From Microbispora sp. NBC_01189 (GTDB lineage Bacteria; Actinomycetota; Actinomycetes; Streptosporangiales; Streptosporangiaceae): a stretch of DNA of 64,000 nt. The DNA is taken from the NCBI RefSeq assembly GCF_036010665.1, contig NZ_CP108581.1:3267501-3331500 (forward strand), read 5' to 3'. Position numbers and translations under genes: made by a program. Under the pieces are notes generated by a model. The model was given only the letters and a program-made list of their open reading frames with translations. It did no database searches and was not told the origin of the DNA. Shown here one piece after another: positions 9,047-22,125 of this stretch; the first letter of the stretch is position 1, and every line of letters starts with the position of its first letter.

Positions 9047-11122
9047 GTGGATCGCTGCGCGCTGTTCGTTGACGCCGGCTACTTGCTGGCAGACGGCGCG
9101 ATGGCCGTCCATGGGACCCGCCATCGCGAGGCCGTCTCCTGGGACTATCCCGGGCTGTTGCGGTTCCTGACGAACCTGTCGCGCGAGCGCACCGGTCTGC
9201 CGTTGCTGCGCTGTTACTGGTACGAGGCGACCGTCGAGGGCCGCCGGACGTCCGAGCACGACGTGCTGGCCGACATTCCCGGTCTCAAGCTCCGCCTCGG
9301 ACGCATCCGCCCGGGCCGCCGCGAGGGCGTGGACGCCCAGGTCCACCGGGACCTGATGACCCTGGCCCGCAACAACGCCGTCTGCGACGCGGTCGTGGTC
9401 AGCGGCGACGAGGATCTCACCCAGGTGGTGAGCGACGCGCAGGACCTCGGCATCCGCGTGACGGTCATGCAACTGGCCGCGGACGGCACCTGGTCCGCCG
9501 CGCGCACCCTGCGCCAGGAGTGCGACGACCTCGTGGAGATGGCGGGCGCGCACCTGCGGCCGTACGTCACGCTCTCGACCACGGCGGACGCGGGCCACAA
9601 CGTCGGCACCGGGCAGCACCAGCTGACGGCGGGCAACGGCCAGCACCACGGCAACGGCGTCGTCGCCCACGTCAACGGCTCCCACCCGCACGGTTCGCCG
9701 CCGAACGGACCCCGGTCGCAGGGGTCGCAGCCGCAGGCCGGCTACATCCTCGGCTCGCAGACCGCAGGCCTTCCCGTCTCCGGCGGGCATGACAGCGCCT
9801 CGTACGGCTCGGGCCTGAGCGGTCCGGCCCTGAGCGGTCCGGATTCGCACGGGCCGGATTCACACGCCTCCAGCTCACGTGATCCGGGCGCGTTCGACGC
9901 CTCGACGCCCGGCACGTCGTCATCGGACGTTTCGACGCCGGGTCTTCCTGCATCAGGTATGCCGCCCCCCGATGGGCTGGCGCGTGGGCTGGCACAGGGC
10001 GATGGGCTGGCACAGGGCGGTGGGTCGCACGCCTCTGGCTCGCATGGTGCCGGTTCTCATGGGGCCGGTTCGCATGATCTGGGATCGCTCGGTTCGGCGT
10101 CGCATGGGGGATCGTCACCGGGAGGGTCGCTCGGCGGCGGGGCACACAGCACGGGCGCCCACTCGTCCGGCAGTCATGTGTCCGGCGCTCACGCGTCCGG
10201 CACCACGGGGTCGGGCAGCCACTCATCCGGCGGTCATGCGTCGGGCGGTCATGCGTCGGGCGGTCACTCATCCGGCGGTCACGCGTCGGGCAGTCGCGGA
10301 TCCGGTGTGCATGACGCGAGTGCGTTCAGTTCCAGCGCTCATGACTCCAGCGCTCACGGCTCCGGTGCTCATGGTTCCGGTGCTCATGGTTCCGGTGCTC
10401 ACGGTTCGGGCGCGCGGGGTTCTGAGACTCACAGTTCTGAGATCTACGGTTCGGGTCCCCATGGCTCGGAGACCCACAATTTGGGAACCCAGGGTTCGAG
10501 CGGGCACGGCTCCGGGGCTCATTCCGGGGCTCATTCCGGGGTTCTCAGCGGCGGCCGATCTTCCGGACACGCCCGCCCGGCGCTTCCGGCGCAGCCGTCT
10601 CCACCGGTCTACAACGGATATCCGCCGGAAGCCCAGCAGTCGCCCGGCCAGTCGCAGCAGCGCCCGGCTCAGCCGCCCCCGTCCATGCCGCCCCAATCGA
10701 TGCCGCTGCCGGCTCCACCGGCGCCCCTTCCGCCGTCGCCACCCACAGGTCAGGCGCCACCGACGACACCGCTGCACACTCAGTACGCCTCCGGCTCCGG
10801 CGGTTACTCGCCCTCCCAGCTCGGGCCGTACACCGGTCCGCAGCCCGCGCCGGTGCCGATGCAGCCCGGAGGCACCACGACGCTGGCCGAGGCGGTGCAG
10901 GCCGCGCACAAGGAGGGCCACGACTTCGGCGAGTCCGTGGCCAGGGACGCTCCCGCGCTCTGGCTGGAGGCGGTGCTCGCCCGGAAGCCCCGCATGCCGT
11001 CCGACCTGGAGGCCAGGCTTCTGCAGGGGTCGTCGCTCCCGATCGACTTCCTCCTCCACGACGAGGTCCGGCACGCGCTGCGGCGCGGCTTCTGGGACGC
11101 CCTGGAGCGGGCCCGCCGCTAG
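9047..11122 (+). CDS. NYN-domain putative ribonuclease with a long His/Gly/Ser-rich tract
   Basis: 691 residues. The N-terminal 185 residues form a NYN (PIN-like) domain. FVDAGYLLADG and VVSGDEDLTQVV supply the conserved acidic residues expected for metal-dependent RNA cleavage. Residues about 200-505 are low complexity with tandem His-Gly-Ser and Ser-Gly-Ala-His units. Residues about 518-580 are Pro/Gln-rich. The last 80 residues (LAEAVQAAHKEGHDFGESVA onward) form a compact conserved-looking domain with LWLEAVLARKPRMPSDLEARL. The GTG at 9047 was chosen because VDRCALFVDAG begins the domain; an open frame extends 58 codons upstream but looks non-coding. Confidence 0.85.
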   Translation: MDRCALFVDAGYLLADGAMAVHGTRHREAVSWDYPGLLRFLTNLSRERTGLPLLRCYWYEATVEGRRTSEHDVLADIPGLKLRLGRIRPGRREGVDAQVHRDLMTLARNNAVCDAVVVSGDEDLTQVVSDAQDLGIRVTVMQLAADGTWSAARTLRQECDDLVEMAGAHLRPYVTLSTTADAGHNVGTGQHQLTAGNGQHHGNGVVAHVNGSHPHGSPPNGPRSQGSQPQAGYILGSQTAGLPVSGGHDSASYGSGLSGPALSGPDSHGPDSHASSSRDPGAFDASTPGTSSSDVSTPGLPASGMPPPDGLARGLAQGDGLAQGGGSHASGSHGAGSHGAGSHDLGSLGSASHGGSSPGGSLGGGAHSTGAHSSGSHVSGAHASGTTGSGSHSSGGHASGGHASGGHSSGGHASGSRGSGVHDASAFSSSAHDSSAHGSGAHGSGAHGSGAHGSGARGSETHSSEIYGSGPHGSETHNLGTQGSSGHGSGAHSGAHSGVLSGGRSSGHARPALPAQPSPPVYNGYPPEAQQSPGQSQQRPAQPPPSMPPQSMPLPAPPAPLPPSPPTGQAPPTTPLHTQYASGSGGYSPSQLGPYTGPQPAPVPMQPGGTTTLAEAVQAAHKEGHDFGESVARDAPALWLEAVLARKPRMPSDLEARLLQGSSLPIDFLLHDEVRHALRRGFWDALERARR
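9650..10560 (+). repeat. Degenerate short tandem repeats coding for His/Gly/Ser units
   Basis: About 900 bp inside the NYN gene built from 12-15-bp degenerate units, such as GGTGCTCATGGTTCC at 10366-10395 and GGCGGTCATGCGTCG at 10230-10265. Copies are imperfect and in frame, so this is coding low complexity rather than a CRISPR or intergenic array. Expansion and contraction by slippage is expected. Confidence 0.8.
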
Positions 11123-11164
11123 CCGGCACCGTGACCGGCCCGGCAAAGGTTCGCGGACACTCCA

Positions 11165-11386
11165 CTACTTCGGGGTCCGGGTGCGCAGGGTCGCGGCATA
11201 CCGTGCGGTGACCGCGGCGAGGTACGGTCCGGCGCCGGACGAGGCGGGGTCGATGCCCGCCGCCAGTGCGGGGGCGACCTGCTCGGGTTCGGGGTCGTCG
11301 GGGAGTTCGGGGGTCATCGTGCGCCTGATCCCGGTCAGGTCGGCGTCGAGGTCGCCGAAGGCGGCGTCGAGGAAGTCGCCGTCCAT
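11165..11386 (-). CDS. Small acidic protein of unknown function
   Basis: 73 residues: MDGDFLDAAFGDLDADL at the start, an acidic middle (PELPDDPEPEQ) and a C-terminal helix ending in TLRTRTPK. I do not recognise it. It lies just downstream of the response regulator gene on the same strand, separated from it by a perfect 9-bp hairpin. GGAGG sits very close to the ATG, which weakens the start. It could be a small conserved regulator or a chance frame. Confidence 0.45.
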   Translation of the reverse strand: MDGDFLDAAFGDLDADLTGIRRTMTPELPDDPEPEQVAPALAAGIDPASSGAGPYLAAVTARYAATLRTRTPK

Positions 11387-11398
11387 GCCTCCACCCTT

Positions 11399-11421
11399 GC
11401 GTCTCCCCCTACGGGAGACGC
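11399..11421 (-). terminator. Perfect 9-bp hairpin after the response regulator gene
   Basis: GCGTCTCCC (11399-11407) pairs perfectly with GGGAGACGC (11413-11421) across a 5-nt loop. It lies about 49 nt after the stop of the response regulator gene (reverse strand) and just ahead of the small 73-residue gene. No T-run follows. Confidence 0.55.
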
Positions 11422-11469
11422 AACCCGGCGGAGGACGTCCGTCCGGCGGGGGTGAAAGGGTGCCGCGCC

Positions 11470-12102
11470 TCAGCCGAGGGCGTCGAAGCCGGACCGCAGG
11501 TGGGCGACCCGCTCGCCCAGGTCGGAGATCGCGCCGTTCAGTGGCGGGTCGTCCGGCTCGCCGGCCAGTTCCCGCACCCGGCGCAGGTCGTCCTCGACGG
11601 CGGCCAGCCGCTTGGCCAGCTCGGCCAGGACGGACGTCAGGTCGGTGCCGCCGCCTCCGGGCAGTTCACCGGCCAGCCGCTCGCGGAGCAACGCCGCCTG
11701 CTCGGTGAGCCGCCGGTTCATGGCGTAGAGCTCCACGAACACGGACACCTTCGCGCGCAGCACCCAGGGGTCGAACGGCTTGGTGAGATAGTCGACCGCT
11801 CCGGCGGCGTACCCGCGGAAGGCGTAGTCGGGCGCGCTGTCGACCACGGTCAGGAAGATGATCGGGATGTTCCTGGTGCGCTCTCTGCGCTTGATATGCG
11901 CGGCCGTCTCGAAGCCGTCCATGCCCGGCATGCGCACGTCGAGCAGGATGAGGGCGAAGTCGCTCGACAGGAGAGCCTTCAGCGCCTCCTCGCCGGAGCG
12001 TGCCCGTACGGGCACGACGTCCAGCGAACTCAGGATCGCCTCGAGGGCGATCAGGTTCTCCTCGCGGTCGTCGACCAGCAGGACCCTGGCGCGGTCAGGC
12101 AT
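11470..12102 (-). CDS. Response regulator with a C-terminal coiled-coil tail
   Basis: 210 residues. The receiver domain covers residues 5-125. It has VLLVDDREEN (acidic pocket), the phosphoacceptor Asp in LLDVRMPGMDG near residue 56, and the conserved Lys in YLTKPFDP. The remaining 85 residues hold helical, heptad-like segments (LAKRLAAVEDDLRRVREL), without a DNA-binding or known enzymatic domain. It follows the hybrid kinase with a 3-nt gap, so the two are almost certainly co-transcribed and act in one phosphorelay. Confidence 0.9.
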   Translation of the reverse strand: MPDRARVLLVDDREENLIALEAILSSLDVVPVRARSGEEALKALLSSDFALILLDVRMPGMDGFETAAHIKRRERTRNIPIIFLTVVDSAPDYAFRGYAAGAVDYLTKPFDPWVLRAKVSVFVELYAMNRRLTEQAALLRERLAGELPGGGGTDLTSVLAELAKRLAAVEDDLRRVRELAGEPDDPPLNGAISDLGERVAHLRSGFDALG

Positions 12103-12105
12103 CGA

Positions 12106-16320
<4,215 letters not shown>

Positions 16321-16461
16321 CTAGCCTCCTTTACCCCGATCGGGGCTGACGCGACCAGGGCAGCGGCCAGTACGGCCTTGTCCAGCTGTGGACTCCATGC
16401 CAGTCTGTCACGTTCCGTGGGGTGCGGGGCCCCCTTGCCTGACCCGGCGTCAGCCCGAAGT

Positions 16462-18012
16462 GTGGTAAGCAAGAAGGCGGTGGTTGTTTCCCCTCGTGCC
16501 GTTCTCGCCGCGTCCTTCACGCCGGGCGAGACGGCCGTACCCGACGCGAAGCGGTTCACGCGCGAAGTGATGACGGCGTGGGCGGCCCTGTCCGTGTGCC
16601 CGGAAGCCGAGCGCCTGGTGGGCGAACTCGTCGCCGGGGCGTCCGGAGGGCCCTTCGAGGTCGCCTGGCTGCACCACGGGGAGACCGTCCAGGTGGAGGT
16701 GCGGGAGAAGGCGGACGGCTCCGACTTCGGGCCGCGGGCCGACGCCGTGACCTGGGGCGTGACGTTCACCTCGTCCCTGCGCACCCGGTGGGCCCGGCTC
16801 GACCTGCCCGGCGGTGAGCCGGTGCAGAGCGACGAGTGGCTGCTGGAGGCCGCGCACGGCCCGGGCTGGCTCGGCTTCCTGGCCGACGCGAGCGACCTGC
16901 TGGCGGGCACGCTCAACCCCGAGATGGTGCCGGCGATCATCGCGCAGATCGTGGTGCCGCGCCTGGCCAGCTGGTGCGCCGTCTACACCGCGCAGGACGG
17001 CTCGGGCGACCTGCGCCCCGCGTACCTGTGGCACGCGGACGAGACGCAGATCGACGTCATGCGCGACGAACTGGAGGACGTCGCGCTGCCGGCGGACGAC
17101 GGGACCGCCGTGCTGCCGCTGGGCGAGTGGCAGGCGCTGGCGTACCCGCTGACCGCGCGCGGGCGGCGGCTCGGCGTGATGTGCCTGGGCCGGCGCGACC
17201 ACTTCCCCGACGAGGCGATGCAGATCGCCGAGGACCTCGGCCGGCGCGCGGCGCTGGCGCTCGACAACGCCCGCCTGTACGCGCAGCAGGCCGCGGCCAA
17301 CCGGGCGCTCCAGCGCAGCCTGCTGCCGCCCGACGAGCCGGACACGCCCGGCCTCGACTTCCACGTGATCTACGAGCCGGCCGGGGAGACCAACGAGGTC
17401 GGCGGCGACTTCTACGACCTGTTCCCGGTCGCCCAGGGCGTCTGGCGGTTCGCGATCGGCGACGTGTGCGGCACCGGCCCCGAGGCCGCCGCCGTGACCG
17501 GGCTGGCCCGGCACACGCTCCGGCTGCTCGCCCGCGAGGGGTACGGCGTGGCCGCCGTGGTGGGCCGCCTCAACCAGGCGATCCTGGAGGAGGGGGAGCG
17601 CGCCCGCTTCCTGACGCTGCTGCACGGCCAGATCAACGTCGTGCCCGAAGGGCTGGACATCCGGCTCGTCTCCGCCGGGCACCCGGAGGCGATGCGGCTG
17701 CGGCCGAACGGCGACGTCGAGGTCGTCGCCTCACCGCAGTCGCTGCTCGGGGTCTTCCCGGAGACGAGGTTCCAGGAGGACGAGCTGCGGCTCACCCCCG
17801 GTGACGTGCTGCTCGGGGTGACCGACGGGGTGACCGAGCGGAGGTCGGGCACCCGGCTGCTGGACGACGACGGCGGCCTCGCCAGGCTGCTGGCGGAGTG
17901 CGCCGACCTGTCCGCCCGCGCCGTCGCTGAGCGCATCCGCCGCGCCGTGCAGGACTTCGCGCCCGAACCGAGCGCCGACGACCTCGCCATCCTCGTCCTG
18001 CGCGCCCCCTGA
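16462..18012 (+). CDS. GAF-SpoIIE (PP2C-type) serine phosphatase
   Basis: About 516 residues. An N-terminal region of unknown fold is followed by a GAF-like domain (about residues 136-272). The SpoIIE/RsbU PP2C domain (about 293-514) has EVGGDFYDLF near 313, IGDVCGTGPEAA, and a terminal SADDLAILVL with metal-binding Asp residues. Such phosphatases dephosphorylate anti-anti-sigma proteins in partner-switching stress circuits. No STAS or RsbW-type gene is in the window, so the partner is elsewhere. The start is uncertain: GTG at 16462 or 16480; GAAGG precedes the second. It is divergent from the multi-HAMP kinase gene. Confidence 0.85.
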   Translation: MVSKKAVVVSPRAVLAASFTPGETAVPDAKRFTREVMTAWAALSVCPEAERLVGELVAGASGGPFEVAWLHHGETVQVEVREKADGSDFGPRADAVTWGVTFTSSLRTRWARLDLPGGEPVQSDEWLLEAAHGPGWLGFLADASDLLAGTLNPEMVPAIIAQIVVPRLASWCAVYTAQDGSGDLRPAYLWHADETQIDVMRDELEDVALPADDGTAVLPLGEWQALAYPLTARGRRLGVMCLGRRDHFPDEAMQIAEDLGRRAALALDNARLYAQQAAANRALQRSLLPPDEPDTPGLDFHVIYEPAGETNEVGGDFYDLFPVAQGVWRFAIGDVCGTGPEAAAVTGLARHTLRLLAREGYGVAAVVGRLNQAILEEGERARFLTLLHGQINVVPEGLDIRLVSAGHPEAMRLRPNGDVEVVASPQSLLGVFPETRFQEDELRLTPGDVLLGVTDGVTERRSGTRLLDDDGGLARLLAECADLSARAVAERIRRAVQDFAPEPSADDLAILVLRAP

Positions 18013-18034
18013 CCGACCGGCTGCCTCGCGCAGG

Positions 18035-19813
18035 TCAGGCCCGGCCCAGGGTGCGGGAGGCGAAGTCGATGGACGCCGCCATCTGCCGGACCCTCTCCTC
18101 GATCGCGGGCGTGCCCGGCCCCGCCGCGTACCGGTAGAGGGACGCCTCGCGGCCGTGGTCGGCGAGGGCCCGCGCGTAGCGCTCCACCTGCTCCATCGGC
18201 CAGTGCGGATCGTCGTCTCCCGCGATGATCAGCAGCGGCGCCTCCACCATGTCGGCGTACGTGATCGGGGAGGACGCGGCGTACCGGTCGGGCACCTCCG
18301 ACGGAGAGCCGCCGAGCAGCGCCCGGTGCGCCGCGCGCAGGTACTCGGCCTCCTGCTCGTACATCGCCGCGTGGTCGGGGATGGGCATGGTCGCGATCCC
18401 CGCCGCCCAGGCCTTCGGCTGGGTGCCGAGCGCGAGCAGGGTCAGGTAGCCGCCCCACGCGGCCCCGGCGAGCACGAGACGGTCGGGGTCGGCGATGCCG
18501 TGTTCCACGGCCCAGTCGCGCACCGCCGCCACGTCGGCGAGCTCGATGTGGCCGACGTCTCCGCGCAGCGCCTCGCGCCAGGCCGAGCCGTACCCGGCCG
18601 AGCCGCGGTGGTTCACCCGGATCACCGCGAAGCCGCTGTCCACCCACGCCGCCACCTGCGGCTGGAAGGAGTCGTCGTCCTGCCCGCCCGGCATGCCGTC
18701 GAACGCGGCCGGCTGGCTGTGCAGCAGGAACACCGCCGGGTACGGCGCGGCGGCCCGCTCCGGCCGGGAGACGAGGGCGTGGATGCGGCCGCCCGGGCCC
18801 TCCACGTCGATGTCCTCCAGCGGCACGGACGGCGGTGGCGTACGACCGGGGCTGAAGACCACGTGGCCGTTGCTCGACCTGATCACCGGAGGGTGGGCCG
18901 CGCTCGACCAGGCGTACTCGACGGTCCCGTCGGGCCGCGGCGCCGCCGCCTCGATCACCCCGTGCGGGCTGTCGATGGGGGTGAGGCCCCCACCGGCCAG
19001 GTCGTAGCGCAGCAGTTCGGTGCGGCCCCGGTGGTTGTGGACGATCAGCAGGGCGCGGCCGTCGTCGTACCAGTCGGCGGAGATCTCCCCGCGCCCCCGC
19101 AGCCAGATCTCCCGTTGCTCGCCGGTCACCGTGTCCCACACGAGCGGCTCGCGGCGGCCCCGGCGCTCGTGCAGGACCAGCAGCCGCCGGTCGCCGGGCA
19201 CGGGCGCGAAGCGGACCCCGATCACCCCCTTGCCGGGCCCGTCGTCCAGCTCGGCGGCCACCGATCCGTTCGCCTTCAGCACCCGCACGGCCGGGTGCAG
19301 CAGGTCGCCGTGCTCGCTGTGGGTGACGGCGACGACCGCCCCGTCGAGGGACATGTCCGCGACCACGGCGTACTCGTCGTGGTGGTAGAGCCGCACCGGC
19401 TCGTCCCCCGGGCGGGCCAGCAGGATCTCGAAACCGTCCCGGGAGGAGCGGCCGACCGCCGCGGTGCCGTCGGAGGCGAGCGCGAGCCCGCCCGGATGAC
19501 CGGGAGGCATGGGCAGGGGCACGTCGGGACCGCCGTCGAACGGCTGCCGCGACCAGACGCCCTGCCTGTCGCCGCCGGCGTCGCCGAACCACCAGACCCA
19601 GCGGCCGGTCGGGTCGATCGCGCCGTGCCGGGTGCCGTTGGGGCGGTCGGTGACCTGGCGGGTGCGCCCGTTCGACCGGTCCCACGCGTAGATCTCCCAG
19701 GCGCCGGAGGCGTTGCCGCGGTAGACGGCACGATGCGGCGCCTGCCGCGCCCACGTGGGCAGGGTCACGCGCGGTGCCCGGAACCTGGCCTGCCAGCGTT
19801 CCTCGGCCTTCAT
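18035..19813 (-). CDS. S9-peptidase-like alpha/beta hydrolase lacking the catalytic Ser and His
   Basis: 592 residues: an N-terminal beta-propeller-like half (about 30-330) and a C-terminal alpha/beta-hydrolase half (about 340-592), as in prolyl oligopeptidase relatives. The nucleophile elbow reads GAAWGGY, so the expected Ser is Ala452 (codon at 18458-18460). The expected active-site His position in the AGHG motif reads AGPG (Pro566, codon at 18116-18118). Asp in GDDDPHWP is kept. Reading frame and domains are otherwise intact, so the protein is probably made but inactive as a peptidase. It is separate from its neighbours. Confidence 0.85.
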   Translation of the reverse strand: MKAEERWQARFRAPRVTLPTWARQAPHRAVYRGNASGAWEIYAWDRSNGRTRQVTDRPNGTRHGAIDPTGRWVWWFGDAGGDRQGVWSRQPFDGGPDVPLPMPPGHPGGLALASDGTAAVGRSSRDGFEILLARPGDEPVRLYHHDEYAVVADMSLDGAVVAVTHSEHGDLLHPAVRVLKANGSVAAELDDGPGKGVIGVRFAPVPGDRRLLVLHERRGRREPLVWDTVTGEQREIWLRGRGEISADWYDDGRALLIVHNHRGRTELLRYDLAGGGLTPIDSPHGVIEAAAPRPDGTVEYAWSSAAHPPVIRSSNGHVVFSPGRTPPPSVPLEDIDVEGPGGRIHALVSRPERAAAPYPAVFLLHSQPAAFDGMPGGQDDDSFQPQVAAWVDSGFAVIRVNHRGSAGYGSAWREALRGDVGHIELADVAAVRDWAVEHGIADPDRLVLAGAAWGGYLTLLALGTQPKAWAAGIATMPIPDHAAMYEQEAEYLRAAHRALLGGSPSEVPDRYAASSPITYADMVEAPLLIIAGDDDPHWPMEQVERYARALADHGREASLYRYAAGPGTPAIEERVRQMAASIDFASRTLGRA

Positions 19814-19923
19814 GCCGCCCTCCCCTGTGCACCTGCGGGGTCGCGTTCAGTATGTCCCGTGAGGCGCGACAATGACCGCTAAATGGGTGATGTCGGGCGA
19901 GGATTCCGCCCACAGAGGAAAGG

Positions 19924-20739
19924 TCAGGTGCGGGCCGTCCAGCGGGAGACGCGGAACGAGGCGGTCACCTCGACCGGGTCGGGCAGGTCGCCGATTCTCG
20001 CGGCCAGTTCCTCCGGGCGCGTGTGCCAGGCGCTCGGGCCCATGCCGACCACCGCTCCGGCCTCCTCGTGGCCGAGGGAGAGCGTGAACTCCTCGGTCTC
20101 CTCGCCCTCCCGGGTGAACGTGCCACCGAGGCTCTCCTCCAGGCGGCGCTCCTTGTCCTCGTCCACCGACAGCAGGCCGAGCCGTTCCACGAGCGGGCGC
20201 AGGTGGCCGGGACCCGGCGTGACGACGACCAGCGTCCCGCCCGGCCGCAGGACCCGGGCGAACTCCGGCGCGTTGCGCGGCGCGAAGACGTTCAGCAGCA
20301 CGTCGACACGGTCGTCGCCGACCGGAAGGGGCCGCCACACGTCCGCGACGACCGCGCCGACGCGGGGATGGGCCCGGGCGGCCCGCCGCAGCGCGTGCTT
20401 GGACACGTCGAGCGCGATCCCCACCGCGCCGTCGCCGAGCGCCGCCGCCAGGTAGTGGCCGGTGCCCGCGCCCGCGTCGGCGACCACCTCCGCGCCCGCG
20501 CACAGCCGGGTGAGGCGGCGGGCCAGCGGAGCGTAGTGGCCCGCGTCGAGGAAGCGCGTCCGCGCCGCGACCATGGCGGGCGTGTCGGCCGTGCCGGCGG
20601 GCCGGGTGAGCATGTTCACGTATCCCTGGCGCGCGACGTCGAAGGAATGGCCGCTCCCGCACCGCACCGATCCTCCGTCCAGGTGGATCATCGCCGTGCA
20701 GAGGGGGCAGACGAGCAGGTCGATGACGTCGGCGAGCAC
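19924..20739 (-). CDS. RlmA-like 23S rRNA (guanine-N1)-methyltransferase
   Basis: 271 residues. An N-terminal zinc-binding segment (CPLC, then CGSGHSFD) and the RQGYVNML motif are characteristic of the RlmA(I)/RlmA(II) family, which includes the macrolide-resistance enzymes TlrB and MyrA. The SAM-binding motif is VADAGAGTGHYLA near residue 87. Family members methylate G745 or G748 in 23S rRNA; which one applies here cannot be read from sequence. The GTG start sits directly after GGAGGT, closer than usual, so a leaderless or slightly different start is possible. It is divergent from an MBL hydrolase. Confidence 0.85.
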   Translation of the reverse strand: MLADVIDLLVCPLCTAMIHLDGGSVRCGSGHSFDVARQGYVNMLTRPAGTADTPAMVAARTRFLDAGHYAPLARRLTRLCAGAEVVADAGAGTGHYLAAALGDGAVGIALDVSKHALRRAARAHPRVGAVVADVWRPLPVGDDRVDVLLNVFAPRNAPEFARVLRPGGTLVVVTPGPGHLRPLVERLGLLSVDEDKERRLEESLGGTFTREGEETEEFTLSLGHEEAGAVVGMGPSAWHTRPEELAARIGDLPDPVEVTASFRVSRWTART

Positions 20740-20793
20740 ACCTCCATCATCCCGGCCGCCCGGGCGTCGCCGCACCCGCCGTATCGTGGTCCG

Positions 20794-21525
20794 ATGCCGT
20801 ACGAGCCGATAGTCGTGGCCGGTGCCGAGATCACTCCCCTGTGCGACGCCGTGGGCCCGATGGGACCCCCCATCCGCAAACCCCTGCCGGAGCTGTTCCC
20901 CGGCTCGTCGTTGGGCCCAGACGAGGAGTGGGTGCTCCACTTCCACTGCTTCCTGCTGCGGGCCGGGGGCCGTACGGTCCTGGTGGACACGGGCATCGGC
21001 GGCGCGGACTCGCCCGCGACCTGGGCGCCCCTGCCCGGACGGCTCGGCGCGGAACTCGCCGCCGTCGGGGTCGCCCCGGCCGACGTCGACGTCGTGGTGG
21101 TGACCCACCTGCACAGCGACCACGCCGGCGGGTGCGTCGTGGACGGGGCCCCCGCCTACCCGAACGCCCGCTACGTGCTGCAGCGGGCGGAGGTCGAGTG
21201 GGCGTCCGGCCCGGTGCGCGAGCGGATCATCCTGCCGCTGGGGGAGAACCTGGACGTCGTCGACGGCGACGCCGAGCCCGTTCCCGGCGTCCGGGTGCTG
21301 CACGCTCCCGGGCACACGCCCGGCCACCAGTGCGTGGCGGTCGGAGACGTGCTGATCAGCGGCGACATGCTGCACCATCCGGCGCAACTCGCCGACCCCT
21401 CGATCCGCTACGTGTACGACGAGGATCCCGATCTCGCCGTACGGACGCGCCGGGACCTCCTCGCCCGCACCGCCGTCCTCGCCCCCGCCCACTTCCCCCA
21501 GCCCTTCATCGCCCTGCGCAATTAA
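20794..21525 (+). CDS. MBL-fold metallo-hydrolase
   Basis: 243 residues. The metal-binding motif THLHSDHAGG (HxHxDH) lies near residue 106. Further ligands are the His in APGHTPGH and the Asp in LISGDMLHHP, with the last His in PAHFPQPF. These fit a binuclear metallo-beta-lactamase-fold hydrolase of the lactonase/glyoxalase II-like group; the substrate is unknown. It starts at ATG (MPYEPIVVAG). There is no signal peptide. It is divergent from the methyltransferase gene with a 54-nt gap. Confidence 0.87.
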   Translation: MPYEPIVVAGAEITPLCDAVGPMGPPIRKPLPELFPGSSLGPDEEWVLHFHCFLLRAGGRTVLVDTGIGGADSPATWAPLPGRLGAELAAVGVAPADVDVVVVTHLHSDHAGGCVVDGAPAYPNARYVLQRAEVEWASGPVRERIILPLGENLDVVDGDAEPVPGVRVLHAPGHTPGHQCVAVGDVLISGDMLHHPAQLADPSIRYVYDEDPDLAVRTRRDLLARTAVLAPAHFPQPFIALRN

Positions 21526-21573
21526 TCGATTGAGCTCTTGGCCATGGCTGCACAACGTACGTACGCTCTGGTT

Positions 21574-21837
21574 GTGGGTGTCAAGGAGGAGCGCATCAAC
21601 CTGCGCGTGGACGGGGAGACCTAGCGGCTGCTGGAGAGCGCGAGCGAGGTCGCGGGGGACACCGTTTCCTCGTTCGTGCTCGTCGCCGCGACCACGGCCG
21701 CCCGCGAACTGCTGGCGGACCGCACGGGTTTCCGCCTCGGCGAGGAGCAGTGGCGGGCCTTCGACACGGCTCTGTCCCGGGAGCCCCGTCACGTGCCCCG
21801 GCCGGATCGGTGTCCGAGCCATGCTCATCCACTGTGA
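21574..21837 (+). pseudogene. DUF1778 (TacA-like) antitoxin with an internal TAG stop
   Basis: Reads KEERINLRVDGET, then TAG at 21622-21624, then continues in the same frame with RLLESASEVAGDTVSSFVL and ARELLADRTGFRLGEEQWRAF. This is the ribbon-helix-helix plus toxin-binding tail of a DUF1778 antitoxin. GAG to TAG is a single-base change, and Glu is expected there. The frame then ends abnormally at 21835-21837, inside the region of the toxin remnant. Normally this antitoxin precedes and overlaps a GNAT toxin gene. Confidence 0.8.
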
Positions 21838-21943
21838 GAGCGAGACGGCCCGGGCCTTCTACCTGCGGCTCGCCGCGTTCGAGCAGAGCCCGAGCGACCC
21901 GCTGCATCTCCTGCTGCTGATGAAGGACCTGCGGCGGGCACTT
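21803..21943 (+). pseudogene. GNAT (TacT-like) toxin, only the C-terminus left
   Basis: RIGVRAMLIHCESETARAFY, then FEQSPSDPLHLLLLMKDLRR, matches the last part of TacT-type acetyltransferase toxins, which acetylate aminoacyl-tRNA. About the first two thirds, including the acetyl-CoA loop, is missing and the fragment abuts the antitoxin tail. The open frame runs on to 22033 with sequence that no longer resembles the family. The pair is therefore a dead toxin-antitoxin module. Confidence 0.75.
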
Positions 21944-22125
21944 CCGGGCGGGGCGTTGGACGGCGTGATCGGCACGGTCCCGGGTTTCACGGAAGCGGTG
22001 GACGTGGAAAGCAGCCGCGACACCTGGCGATGATCGAGCCGGGTGGGTTCCGGTCAGGCGGGGGCCGGAGCGGACACGCCGGCGCCGGGACGGTCGAGGC
22101 CGTCCCGGCGCAGGATTCGCGTGGG

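Noticed and set aside
9650-10560. Repeat array considered as CRISPR
   Set aside because: Units are 12-15 bp, in frame within a coding gene, with no spacers and no cas genes nearby.
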